This document shows, in pieces, positions 8,801 through 16,239 of a DNA stretch of 64,000 bases (its first letter is position 1; each line of letters starts with the position of its first letter). Source of the stretch: Blastococcus sp. CT_GayMR20 (GTDB lineage Bacteria > Actinomycetota > Actinomycetes > Mycobacteriales > Geodermatophilaceae); assembly GCF_004570345.1 (NCBI RefSeq), contig NZ_SPQM01000006.1, positions 1 through 64,000 on the forward strand. The letters are read 5' to 3'. The notes under the pieces are model-generated. The model searched no databases, had not been told where the DNA came from, and worked only from the letters and a program-made list of their open reading frames with translations. Position numbers and translations under genes: made by a program.

Positions 8801-9297
8801 CGGTGCGACCGGTCCGTCCGGACGACGTCCCGGCCGTCGTGGGGCTCGTCCGCGAGCTCGCCGACTACGAGCGGGCGCTGCACGAGGTGCGGCTCACCGA
8901 GGAGCAGCTGACCGCCGTGCTGTTCGGCGACTCCCCCGCCCTGTTCGGGCACGTGGCAACAGCTGACGACGGGGTGCACCCCGGCGAGGTCGTGGGGATC
9001 GCGCTGTGGTTCCTCAACTTCTCCACCTGGCGCGGCACCCACGGCATCTACCTCGAGGACCTCTACGTGTCACCCGGCCACCGCGGCACCGGTCTGGGCA
9101 GGGAGCTGCTGCGCACCCTCGCCGCCGTCTGCGTCGAGCGGGGGTACTCCCGCCTCGAGTGGTCGGTCCTGGACTGGAACGCGCCCTCGATCGACTTCTA
9201 CAAGGCGGCCGGCGCCGTCCCGATGGACGACTGGACCGTCTTCCGCCTCACCGACGAGGCCCTCAGCACGTTCGCCGACGACCGGAGGACCCCATGA
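8797..9297 (+). CDS. GNAT N-acetyltransferase, diamine/spermidine acetyltransferase-like
   Basis: A 166-aa GNAT protein. IYLEDLYVSPGHRGTGLGRE holds the acetyl-CoA-binding RGxGxG loop, and WFLNFSTWRG and DWNAPSIDFYK match the SSAT (spermidine/spermine or diamine acetyltransferase) subgroup. The substrate is an inference from those motifs. AAGGAGG (8783-8789) precedes the ATG. ATGA overlaps join it both to pssA upstream and to the HAD gene downstream. Confidence 0.82.
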   Translation: MTVRPVRPDDVPAVVGLVRELADYERALHEVRLTEEQLTAVLFGDSPALFGHVATADDGVHPGEVVGIALWFLNFSTWRGTHGIYLEDLYVSPGHRGTGLGRELLRTLAAVCVERGYSRLEWSVLDWNAPSIDFYKAAGAVPMDDWTVFRLTDEALSTFADDRRTP

Positions 9298-10076
9298 CCA
9301 CCGAGCGCACGCCGCCCGAGTGCTGGCTGACCGACATGGACGGCGTCCTCGTCCACGAGGAGAAGGCGCTGCCCGGCGCCGCGGAGTTCCTGGAGCGGCT
9401 GGTCGAGAAGCAGCGCCGGTTCCTGGTGCTGACCAACAACTCGATCTTCACGCCGCGCGACCTCTCCGCCCGGCTGGTCCGGGCCGGCCTGCAGGTGCCC
9501 GAGGAGTCGATCTGGACGTCGGCGCTGGCGACGGCGGACTTCCTGGCCACGCAGCTGCCGGCCGGTTCCGCCTACGTCATCGGTGAGGCGGGGATGACCA
9601 CCGCGCTCCACGAGGTCGGCTACACGCTCACCGACACCGACCCCGACTACGTCGTCCTCGGGGAGACCCGCACGTACTCGTTCGAGGCCATCACCCGGGC
9701 GATCCGGCTGATCGGGCGCGGCGCCCGATTCATCGCCACGAACCCGGACGTCACCGGCCCGTCGCCGGAGGGTCCGCTGCCGGCGACCGGCTCGGTCGCG
9801 GCGATGATCACCCGGGCGACCGGCGCGGAGCCCTACTTCGTCGGCAAGCCGAACCCGATGATGTTCCGCAGCGCCATGAACCGCATCGAGGCGCACTCGG
9901 AGTCCACGATCATGGTGGGCGACCGCATGGACACCGACGTGGTGGCCGGCATCGAGGCCGGCCTGGAGACCGTGCTGGTGCTGTCGGGTTCCACGGCCGC
10001 GGCCGACGTCAGCCGGTTCCCGTTCCGCCCGAGCCGGATCCTCGACTCGATCGCAGACGTCATCGATCTGGTCTAA
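9294..10076 (+). CDS. HAD-IIA family phosphatase (NagD-like)
   Basis: A 260-aa HAD hydrolase. WLTDMDGVLVHEEKALPGA carries the nucleophile motif DMDGV, LTNNSIFTPRDLS is motif II, VGKPNPMMF supplies the motif III Lys, and MVGDRMDTDVVAGIEAG is motif IV. The large cap places it in the IIA (NagD/AraL) group acting on sugar or nucleotide phosphates; the substrate cannot be deduced. The ATG overlaps the preceding TGA. Its TAA overlaps by 4 nt the stop of the opposing membrane-protein gene. Confidence 0.88.
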   Translation: MTTERTPPECWLTDMDGVLVHEEKALPGAAEFLERLVEKQRRFLVLTNNSIFTPRDLSARLVRAGLQVPEESIWTSALATADFLATQLPAGSAYVIGEAGMTTALHEVGYTLTDTDPDYVVLGETRTYSFEAITRAIRLIGRGARFIATNPDVTGPSPEGPLPATGSVAAMITRATGAEPYFVGKPNPMMFRSAMNRIEAHSESTIMVGDRMDTDVVAGIEAGLETVLVLSGSTAAADVSRFPFRPSRILDSIADVIDLV

Positions 10077-10555
10077 CGCTCCAGGTAGGCCAGGCGAGCT
10101 TCGGGCGTGGCGAGCAGGTAGAGCTCGGCGGCCACCAGGAGGAGGACGGGCAACCCGATCGCGGGCTGCTCCGCCTCGAACGCGGTCGTGTAGGCCAGCG
10201 CGGCCAGGAGCAGCTGGAGGACGACGACCGGGCCGCGAGCCCAGCTCGCCACGCGCCACAGCCCGGTCGCGGCCACCGCGAGGGCCGCGGCACCGCCGGC
10301 GACGATCACCACCTCCGCGAGCGCGCGGGAGACACTGTCCGCCGAGCTGGTCACGGTCAGCCAGAGCAGCACCAGCGCGCCGATCGCGATGAGCGCCGCC
10401 TCCAGGCCGACGACCGCGGCCGCCCACTTCAGGGCGCGCGGCGCCTCGGGGCGCGACCGCTCGGGCCGGGGTGCCGGCGGCTCGGCCGCGGCACCGAGCA
10501 ACCGGTCCAGCGCCCTGCGGGGCGGCTGCGGCGCTGCACCGCTCTGCTCCGTCAC
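10073..10555 (-). CDS. Small integral membrane protein, unknown function
   Basis: A 160-aa protein with a Pro/Arg-rich N-terminus (~45 residues) and four hydrophobic segments. By position and type it corresponds to Rv3217c of M. tuberculosis, which also precedes the lipid kinase-whiB1 pair. It starts at GTG 10555 and is divergent from the lipid kinase. No function is known. Confidence 0.7.
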   Translation of the reverse strand: MTEQSGAAPQPPRRALDRLLGAAAEPPAPRPERSRPEAPRALKWAAAVVGLEAALIAIGALVLLWLTVTSSADSVSRALAEVVIVAGGAAALAVAATGLWRVASWARGPVVVLQLLLAALAYTTAFEAEQPAIGLPVLLLVAAELYLLATPEARLAYLER

Positions 10556-10568
10556 GACGGCGAGATTA
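10555..10568 (-). promoter_or_regulatory. -10 box TAATCT, leaderless start
   Basis: On the minus strand TAATCT (complement of 10563-10568) is followed by exactly 7 nt and the GTG start at 10555. Confidence 0.55.
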
Positions 10569-10626
10569 CGCGGGCACGGACGCTGCTCCTGCGCCCTTCC
10601 TCCCGGGGAAAAGCGTCGCGGCTGGT

Positions 10627-10640
10627 TAGCCTGGCGTCCA
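10627..10640 (+). promoter_or_regulatory. -10 box TAGCCT, leaderless start
   Basis: TAGCCT at 10627-10632 is followed by 7 nt and the ATG of the lipid kinase gene at 10640. No ribosome-binding site is present. Confidence 0.55.
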
Positions 10641-11665
10641 TGCGCGCGCTCGTGGTGGTCAACCCTGCGGCCACCACCACGACGGAGAAGATGCGGAACG
10701 TGCTCGTCGGCGCTCTCGCCAGCGAGCTCAAGCTCGACGTCGTCCAGACCAACCACCGCGGCCACGCGCGGGAGCTCGCCGCCCAGGCGGCGGCCGAGGG
10801 CATCGACCTGCTGGTGTCCGTCGGCGGCGACGGCACCGTGAACGAGGTCGTGAACGGGATCCTCGACAAGGGCCCCGCCCCGCACCTGCCCATGCTCGCC
10901 GTCGTGCCGGGCGGGTCGACGAACGTCTTCTCCCGCGCGATCGGCCGCTCCCGCGACCCGATCGAGGCGACCGCGGAGATCCTGGACTCGCTGCGCGCCG
11001 GCCGGACCCGCCTGGTCTCCCTCGGCACCGCGAGCGCCTCGGGCTGCAGCGCCGCACCGGTCGAGGGCGGCGACCCGGCGACGGCAGCCGCCGACGCCGA
11101 CGCCGACGCCGCCCGGCACGACGACGACTGGACGCCGCCGCGCTGGTTCGTCTTCGCCGCCGGCCTGGGCTTCGACGCCGAGGTCATCGCGCGCGTCGAG
11201 GCGCAGCGGGCGCGGGGCCGCCGTTCCACCGGCGCCCTCTACGTCCGGGAGGCGACCAGCGCCTTCCTGGTGGGGCGGGAACGCCGGCGGCCGGCCATGA
11301 CGCTCCAGCTGCCGGGTCAGCCGCCGCTGGAGGGGCTGTTCCTCTGCCTGGTCTCCAACGTCAGCCCGTGGACCTATCTCGGCGCGCGACCGGTCAACCC
11401 GTCCCCCGAGGCCTCGTTCGACAGCGGCCTCGACGTCTTCGCGATGGGCCGCATGGGTCCGCTCCGGATGCTGCACACGCTCCGCCAGACCCTGGCGCGG
11501 GAACCCGACGCCCGCGGGCGCGGCGTGCACCGGTGGCACGACCTGGAGGAGCTGTCGCTCACCGCCTCCCGTCCGCAGGGCTGGCAGGTGGACGGCGACC
11601 ATCTCGGCACCGCGACAGGACTGCGGCTGACGCACGTTCCCGCCGCTCTGCGCGTCGTCGCCTGA
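10640..11665 (+). CDS. Diacylglycerol kinase-family lipid kinase
   Basis: A 341-aa DAGK/sphingosine-kinase fold protein. The N-terminal VVVNPAA box, SVGGDGTVNEVVNG (nucleotide-binding GGDGT) at about residues 62-75 and VPGGSTNVFSR are intact, and the C-terminal domain has NVSPWTYLGARPV. Members phosphorylate diacylglycerol or related lipids at the membrane. An Ala/Asp-rich insert (about residues 145-165) is unusual but in frame. The position before whiB1 matches Rv3218. Confidence 0.85.
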   Translation: MRALVVVNPAATTTTEKMRNVLVGALASELKLDVVQTNHRGHARELAAQAAAEGIDLLVSVGGDGTVNEVVNGILDKGPAPHLPMLAVVPGGSTNVFSRAIGRSRDPIEATAEILDSLRAGRTRLVSLGTASASGCSAAPVEGGDPATAAADADADAARHDDDWTPPRWFVFAAGLGFDAEVIARVEAQRARGRRSTGALYVREATSAFLVGRERRRPAMTLQLPGQPPLEGLFLCLVSNVSPWTYLGARPVNPSPEASFDSGLDVFAMGRMGPLRMLHTLRQTLAREPDARGRGVHRWHDLEELSLTASRPQGWQVDGDHLGTATGLRLTHVPAALRVVA

Positions 11666-11762
11666 GAAATCCCGCTGGGGCTCTCACGCACGTCGCAGTA
11701 CGGTTGTCAACGTCCCGCACCGGTGTGTGGTTCCGTCGAGTGGCGGGCCTAGCACGCCCGTG

Positions 11763-11776
11763 GTGAGCTTGCTCAC
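11763..11776. promoter_or_regulatory. CRP-like operator upstream of whiB1
   Basis: The perfect palindrome GTGAGC-TT-GCTCAC has the GTGA-N6-TCAC core of cAMP receptor protein sites. Its centre is about 70 bp before the start predicted from the TTGACA promoter, a class I activator position. CRP is known to regulate whiB1 in M. tuberculosis. Confidence 0.55.
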
Positions 11777-11804
11777 GAGGGGTCGAACGACGGCCTCGAT
11801 CTGC

Positions 11805-11833
11805 TTGACAGGCGTCCTCGTCGTGAAAACATC
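11805..11833 (+). promoter_or_regulatory. Candidate whiB1 promoter
   Basis: TTGACA at 11805-11810 is a consensus -35. The -10 is poor: AAACAT at 16 bp or AACATC at 17 bp spacing. Confidence 0.4.
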
Positions 11834-11992
11834 GCACGTGAACGCAACTTGCCGGTAACAAAACTTCGCCGGTGAGGACAACGCTCGAAGTCGCTGAGCC
11901 AAAGCGCTGGGCAACCGGTGTCGGCCCTGCACTGCGGTCCGAGGCCGGCGACTGAGATAGCAACCGTAAACGACACCGAGGAGTACGAAGCC

Positions 11993-12244
11993 ATGGACTG
12001 GCGCCACCGCGCGCTCTGCCGGGACGAGGACCCCGAGCTGTTCTTCCCGATCGGGACGACCGGCCCGGCGATCGTCCAGATCGAGCAGGCCAAGGCCGTG
12101 TGCCAGCGCTGCCCGGTCGTGTCGTCGTGCCTGGACTGGGCACTGCGCTCGGGCCAGGACTCCGGGGTCTGGGGTGGGCTCTCCGAGGACGAGCGGCGTG
12201 CGCTGAAGCGCCGTCAGGCTCGTACCCGGGTGCGCACCGCCTGA
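11993..12244 (+). CDS. whiB1: WhiB1 iron-sulfur transcription factor
   Basis: An 83-aa Wbl protein nearly co-linear with M. tuberculosis WhiB1. Cysteines 9, 37, 40 and 46 bind a [4Fe-4S] cluster. GVWGG is the turn motif, and the basic tail KRRQARTRVRTA contacts DNA. WhiB1 binds the primary sigma factor and its cluster reacts with nitric oxide. The ATG at 11993 is chosen because MDWRHRALC matches the family start and GAGGAG lies 9 nt upstream; an open frame extends to 11918 without similarity. It is convergent with pdtaS. Confidence 0.96.
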   Translation: MDWRHRALCRDEDPELFFPIGTTGPAIVQIEQAKAVCQRCPVVSSCLDWALRSGQDSGVWGGLSEDERRALKRRQARTRVRTA

Positions 12245-12325
12245 TCCGGAGCACGACCGCACGACGAACCGCCACGAGGCCGGTCCGGGATCCCCCGGGC
12301 CGGCCTCGGCTGTGTGTGGCGACGA

Positions 12326-12374
12326 TGTGCGCGGATGGGCAGTTCTGGCCGCTGGAACTGCCCATCAGCGCACA
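12326..12374. terminator. Bidirectional terminator between whiB1 and pdtaS
   Basis: The arms 12326-12345 and 12355-12374 are perfect complements apart from one mismatch; the inner 12 bp are GATGGGCAGTTC / GAACTGCCCATC with a 9-nt loop. It sits between two convergent genes and lacks T-tracts on either side. Confidence 0.75.
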
Positions 12375-12378
12375 CTGC

Positions 12379-13857
12379 TCACCTCCGCGGCAGGCCGACC
12401 CCGGGGAGCCTCAGCACCGCCTCCGTGCCCGGCTGGTCGGTAGGAGTGCCCATCGCGAGGGTGCCGCCGAGCTCGCTGGTGACGAGGGTGCGCACGATCT
12501 GCAGGCCCAGCCCGTCGCTGCCGGCCGGGTCGAAGCCCTCGGGCAGCCCGCGGCCGTTGTCCCGCACCCGGACGACGAGGTCGTCGCCGGTCCGCTCCGC
12601 GATCAGCTCGATCGAACCCGGGACCCCCTCGAAGGCGTGCTCGGCGGCGTTGTGCAGCAGCTCGGTGATCGCCAGCACCAGCGGCGTCGCCGCGGCGGCC
12701 GGGAGCTCGCCGAAGGAGCCGGTGCGCCGCGTGTGCGCGGCCGGCCCGACGGACGTCAGGTCCCCCAGCATGGGCAAGACCTGGTCCAGGACGTCGTCCA
12801 CGACCACGACGTCCTCCCGACTGCCGGCGAGCGTCTCGTGGACCACGGCGATGGACGCCACCCGGCGCACCGACTCCTCCAGCGCCGCTCGGGCGGCCGG
12901 TTCGGTCATCCGGCGGGCCTGCAGGCGGAGCAGCGCCGCGACCGTCTGCAGGTTGTTCTTCACGCGGTGGTGGATCTCGCGGATGGTGGCGTCCTTGGTG
13001 AGCAGCGCGCGGTCCCGCAGCCGGACGTCGGTCACGTCGCGGACCAGCACCAGCGCGCCGGGCTCGGAGCCGGGAGGCCGCAGCGGCAGCGCGCGCAGCA
13101 GCATCGTGGCGGTGGCGCCCTCGACGTCCATCGGATCGGGGAACCGGCCGGCGACAGCTGCGGCGATGCCGGCCGCCACGGCCTCCCCGGCCACGCGGTC
13201 GGCCGAGGCGCCCCGGGTCAGCTCCGCGAGGTCGGCGCCGACGACGTCGCCGGCCACGCCGATCCGCCGGTAGGCCGACAGCGCGTTGGGGCTGGCGTAG
13301 GTCGCGCGGCCGTGGCTGTTCAGGCGGACCAGGCCGTCACCCACGCGGGGACTGACCTCCGCGTCCTGCAGCTTCTGGGGCGGGAAGCTGCCCGACGAGA
13401 CCATCAGGCAGAGGTCGGCGGCGATGTCCAGGTAGGTCAGCTCCAGGGTGGACGGCGACCGGGTGACGGCCAGGTTGGTGTCCTTGGCCAGGACGGCCAC
13501 CGGGACGCCGTCGTGGCGCACGGGGATCACCTCGCGCCGCCGCGGGGCTACGCCCGACCAGTCGGGTTCGCCCTCGGTCACCGGCCGGCCCTCGCTGTGC
13601 GCGACCACGAACGGCTCGGCCACGACCCCGTCGACCTCGGTGCCCACCAGGTCCTCCGGACGGCTGGTCGGCGCGGTCAGGGGCCGGACCTGCGCGACGC
13701 ACCACCAGCTCCCCGTCGGGAGCGGCACCCACAGCGTCAGGTCGGCGAAGGCGAGATCGGCGAGCAGCTGCCAGTCGGCGACCAGGCGGCGGGCGTGCTC
13801 GACCTGGGACGGGCTGGACGCCGAGCCGCGGGTGAGGCGGTCCGAGAGGCTGCTCAT
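12379..13857 (-). CDS. pdtaS: PdtaS-type sensor histidine kinase
   Basis: A 492-aa soluble kinase with an N-terminal GAF-like domain (to ~residue 150), a PAS domain (~residues 165-275), a HisKA_2 dimerisation domain with EIHHRVKNNLQTVAALLRLQ (phospho-acceptor His at about residue 296) and a C-terminal HATPase (ELLHNAAEHAFEG, DNGRGLPEGFD, GLGLQIVRTLV). In mycobacteria PdtaS phosphorylates the ANTAR RNA-binding regulator PdtaR; no pdtaR is in this window. Next to whiB1, as in M. tuberculosis (Rv3220c). The ATG at 13857 is preceded by TAGGCT 10 nt upstream, and the 42-bp gap to the divergent GNAT gene carries both promoters. Confidence 0.92.
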   Translation of the reverse strand: MSSLSDRLTRGSASSPSQVEHARRLVADWQLLADLAFADLTLWVPLPTGSWWCVAQVRPLTAPTSRPEDLVGTEVDGVVAEPFVVAHSEGRPVTEGEPDWSGVAPRRREVIPVRHDGVPVAVLAKDTNLAVTRSPSTLELTYLDIAADLCLMVSSGSFPPQKLQDAEVSPRVGDGLVRLNSHGRATYASPNALSAYRRIGVAGDVVGADLAELTRGASADRVAGEAVAAGIAAAVAGRFPDPMDVEGATATMLLRALPLRPPGSEPGALVLVRDVTDVRLRDRALLTKDATIREIHHRVKNNLQTVAALLRLQARRMTEPAARAALEESVRRVASIAVVHETLAGSREDVVVVDDVLDQVLPMLGDLTSVGPAAHTRRTGSFGELPAAAATPLVLAITELLHNAAEHAFEGVPGSIELIAERTGDDLVVRVRDNGRGLPEGFDPAGSDGLGLQIVRTLVTSELGGTLAMGTPTDQPGTEAVLRLPGVGLPRR

Positions 13858-13887
13858 GATGGTTCCGAGCCTAAGGCGGCCGCCGCA

Positions 13888-13900
13888 TACGCTCTCCGCG
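13888..13900 (+). promoter_or_regulatory. -10 box TACGCT, leaderless start
   Basis: TACGCT at 13888-13893 lies 6 nt before the GTG at 13900. The opposing -10 for pdtaS (TAGGCT, complement of 13868-13873) lies in the same 42-bp gap. Confidence 0.5.
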
Positions 13901-14397
13901 TGGCCGAGCCCCTCGCCTCCCCGTCCGTCGAGCCGGCCCGACCGGAGGACTACGACGCGATCGCCGAGCTGACGGTGCGGGTCTACGTGGACGGCGGTCT
14001 CGCCTCCCCCGGGTACGGCGTCGAGCTGGCCGACGTCGCCGGCCGCGCCGACCGCTCGGAGCTGCTCGTGGTCCGGGACTCCGGTCGCATCGTGGGCAGC
14101 GTCGCGCTGGTCCTGGACGGCGACTTCGGCAACGTGACCGCCTCCGAGGACGAGTCGGCGTTCCGGATGCTGGTGGTCGACCCGTCGGCGCAGGGGCGTG
14201 GCGTCGGCGAGCTGCTGGTCCGCACCTGTCTCGAGCGGGCGCGCGCCGCCGGCAAGCGCCGGATGGTGCTCTCGACCGACCCGCGGATGACCGCTGCCCA
14301 GCGGCTCTACCGGCGGATGGGCTTCACGCGGCTGCCCGAGCGGGACTGGTCGCCCGAGCCCGCCATCGACCTGCTCGTCTACGCGCGCGAGCTGTAG
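13900..14397 (+). CDS. GNAT family N-acetyltransferase
   Basis: A 165-aa GNAT protein. FRMLVVDPSAQGRGVGELLV contains the acetyl-CoA loop (QGRGVG), and AAQRLYRRMGFTRLPERDW is the C-terminal motif B. The substrate is unknown. The GTG at 13900 is chosen from the -10 box spacing; the longer open frame runs antisense through pdtaS. Confidence 0.85.
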   Translation: MAEPLASPSVEPARPEDYDAIAELTVRVYVDGGLASPGYGVELADVAGRADRSELLVVRDSGRIVGSVALVLDGDFGNVTASEDESAFRMLVVDPSAQGRGVGELLVRTCLERARAAGKRRMVLSTDPRMTAAQRLYRRMGFTRLPERDWSPEPAIDLLVYAREL

Positions 14398-14416
14398 GAG
14401 GGGACGCCGGACGGCG

Positions 14417-15181
14417 TTGAAGATGTACCACGAGGTGCACGGCTCCGGCGGGACGCCCCTGCTCCTGCTGCACGGCGGGCTCTTCGACATCGATCAGCAG
14501 TTCGGCCAGGTCCTGCCCGGGCTGACCGCCGACCGCCAGGTGATCGCCGCCGACCTCCAGGGGCACCGGCGGACCAACGACGTCGACCGGCCGCTGCGCA
14601 GTGCGGATCTGGCGTCCGATGTCGTCGGCCTGCTGGGGCACCTGGACGTCGCTCGGGCAGACGTCTTCGGGTTCAGCGTCGGCGGGGCGACGGCCCTGCA
14701 CCTGGCCATCGGGCAGCCGGAGCTGGTCCGGAAGCTGATCGTGTCGTCGGCCTCGTTCCACCCGGACGGCGACCGCCCCGAGAACAAGACCGCTGTGCCG
14801 GAGCTGACTGTCGAGATGATCGCCGGTACGCCGATGGAGCCGGCATACCGGGCCAAGTCGCCGCACCCCGACCGGCTGCAGGTCCTGCTCGACAAGCTGG
14901 GGACGTGCGACGAGGGGTTCGCCGGCCGGTCGGACGCGGACATCCAGGGCATTCCCGCCCCGACGTTGATCACGCTGGGCGACTGCGACGCGATCACGCT
15001 CGACCACGCCGTCCGCTTCCTGCAGCTGCGCGGCGGTGACGTGAACGGCGACTTCACCGGGGTGCCGGCCTCGCAGCTGGCGGTGTTCGCCGGCACCACC
15101 CACTTCAACGGCCTCGCGCGGACCGAGCTCGTCCTGGACGTCGTCCGCACCTTCCTCGACGCACCGATGCCTGAGGTCTGA
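14417..15181 (+). CDS. Alpha/beta hydrolase
   Basis: A 254-aa alpha/beta-fold hydrolase. LLLLHGGLFD holds the oxyanion HG, FGFSVGGATALHLA is the nucleophile elbow with Ser, LITLGDCDAI supplies a late acid region, and FAGTTHFNGL supplies the catalytic His. The substrate cannot be predicted; it resembles small esterases or epoxide hydrolase-like proteins. The TTG at 14417 sits 11 nt after AGGAGGGG. The ATG at 14423 is an alternative two codons in. It follows the GNAT gene by 19 bp and is probably co-transcribed. Confidence 0.8.
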   Translation: MKMYHEVHGSGGTPLLLLHGGLFDIDQQFGQVLPGLTADRQVIAADLQGHRRTNDVDRPLRSADLASDVVGLLGHLDVARADVFGFSVGGATALHLAIGQPELVRKLIVSSASFHPDGDRPENKTAVPELTVEMIAGTPMEPAYRAKSPHPDRLQVLLDKLGTCDEGFAGRSDADIQGIPAPTLITLGDCDAITLDHAVRFLQLRGGDVNGDFTGVPASQLAVFAGTTHFNGLARTELVLDVVRTFLDAPMPEV

Positions 15182-15183
15182 GC

Positions 15184-15208
15184 CCGCCCGGTGCCGGTAT
15201 CCGGGCGG
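15184..15208 (+). terminator. Hairpin terminator after alpha/beta hydrolase
   Basis: The 8-bp stem CCGCCCGG / CCGGGCGG with a 9-nt loop starts 3 nt after the stop codon. Confidence 0.6.
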
Positions 15209-15295
15209 TTCAAGTGGGCCTCTAGTGCGTGCCAAGTCCACCGAAAGCGCCCCGGGTCATGGTCCTCCCAGGCCCACCCGACGAGGAGAATCGCC

Positions 15296-15949
15296 ATGAC
15301 CCAGCAGACGTACCCGACCCCGCCCTCCGGCCAGCCGACGCCGCCGTACGCCCCGTCGTACGCCCCCTACGGCCCCGCGGCTGCCGGCTCCGGCCAGCCA
15401 TCTGCGCCGCCCCGGCGCAGGCGCACCGGCGTGATCGTCGGCGCCGTCGTCGCCGCCGTCGTGGTGCTCGGCGGGCTCGTCGTCGGCGCGCTCCTGCTGT
15501 TCGGCAGCAAGACCCTGGACACCGCCGAGGCCGAGCGCCAGATCGCCCAGCTGACGCAGGACCAGGCCGGCGTCGCGCCGACCGACGTCTCCTGCCCGGC
15601 CGACATCGAGGCCGACGCTGGGGGCTCGTTCGCCTGCTCGGCGTCGCTGGAGGACCAGCCGATCACCTTCACCGTCACGCAGACCGACGACCGGGGCAAC
15701 GTCGAGATCGACGGCGACAACACCTTCGTCGACATCGCCACGGTCGAGGCGTCGCTGGACGAGCAGCTGGGCGAGGTCTCCGGCGTGGAGGTCGAGAGCA
15801 CGTGCGACGCCGACGGGCACTCCGTCCTCGTGGACGGCGTCGGGACGCCCATCCCCTGCACCGTGGTCAACGCCGGGGACGCCTCGGACAGCATCGAGGT
15901 GACCGCGACCGTGGACGAGAGCGGCGAGGTCTCCTACGAGGTGCTCTGA
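15296..15949 (+). CDS. DUF4333 domain membrane-anchored protein
   Basis: A 217-aa protein. A Pro/Tyr/Gln-rich cytoplasmic N-terminus (~45 residues) is followed by one transmembrane helix (about residues 47-70, VIVGAVVAAVVVLGG...) and an extracytoplasmic part that looks like two DUF4333 repeats, each with a cysteine pair (SCPADIE...FACSA and STCDADG...IPCTV). Such proteins are common actinobacterial surface proteins of unknown role. GAGGAG at 15283-15288 supports the ATG at 15296. Confidence 0.78.
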   Translation: MTQQTYPTPPSGQPTPPYAPSYAPYGPAAAGSGQPSAPPRRRRTGVIVGAVVAAVVVLGGLVVGALLLFGSKTLDTAEAERQIAQLTQDQAGVAPTDVSCPADIEADAGGSFACSASLEDQPITFTVTQTDDRGNVEIDGDNTFVDIATVEASLDEQLGEVSGVEVESTCDADGHSVLVDGVGTPIPCTVVNAGDASDSIEVTATVDESGEVSYEVL

Positions 15950-15962
15950 CGGAGGGGCGACC

Positions 15963-16187
15963 TCAGCCACCGGCGACGGTGGCGATGAGGTCGCCCTCCT
16001 GGAGCACCTCGCCCTCCACCACGTGCAGCTCCTGCACGGTGCCGGCGCGTTCGGTGAGGACGGGGATCTCCATCTTCATCGACTCGAGGATGACCAGCGT
16101 GTCGCCGGCCGCGACCTCGGTGCCCGGCTCGACGAGGACCTTCCACACGCTGGACACCATCTCCGCGTGGATCTCCTCGACCGCCAC
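15963..16187 (-). CDS. Stand-alone biotinyl/lipoyl carrier protein
   Basis: A 74-aa single biotinyl domain. ESMKMEIP places the biotinylated Lys at residue 38, and the flanking VEPGTEV and VVEGEVLQEGDLIATVA complete the hammerhead fold. It corresponds to biotinylated protein TB7.3 (Rv3221c) of M. tuberculosis, next to the sigH locus. The start is the GTG at 16187 behind a strong GAGGAGG. It lies 52 bp downstream of, and on the same strand as, the degenerate biotin carboxylase gene, suggesting that the two products act together. Confidence 0.9.
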   Translation of the reverse strand: MAVEEIHAEMVSSVWKVLVEPGTEVAAGDTLVILESMKMEIPVLTERAGTVQELHVVEGEVLQEGDLIATVAGG

Positions 16188-16239
16188 CGGGCCTCCTCAC
16201 CGACCTGCCGTCTCCGGACATGATCATCCAAGCACGGGG

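Larger units (their letters stand above)
11666..11992. other. whiB1 upstream intergenic region (327 bp)
   Basis: No gene is seen here. It holds a CRP-type palindrome (11763-11776), a TTGACA -35 (11805-11810), a tandem pair of similar motifs AACTTGCCGGT / AACTTCGCCGGT around 11846-11874, and a GAGGAG ribosome-binding site at 11978-11983. A long leader of ~150 nt is implied. Confidence 0.6.

Noticed and set aside
11822..11838. Second CRP-like site near the whiB1 -10 region (CGTGA...GCACG)
   Set aside because: The half-sites are unequal and spaced by 7 rather than 6 nt; it matches consensus much less well than 11763-11776.
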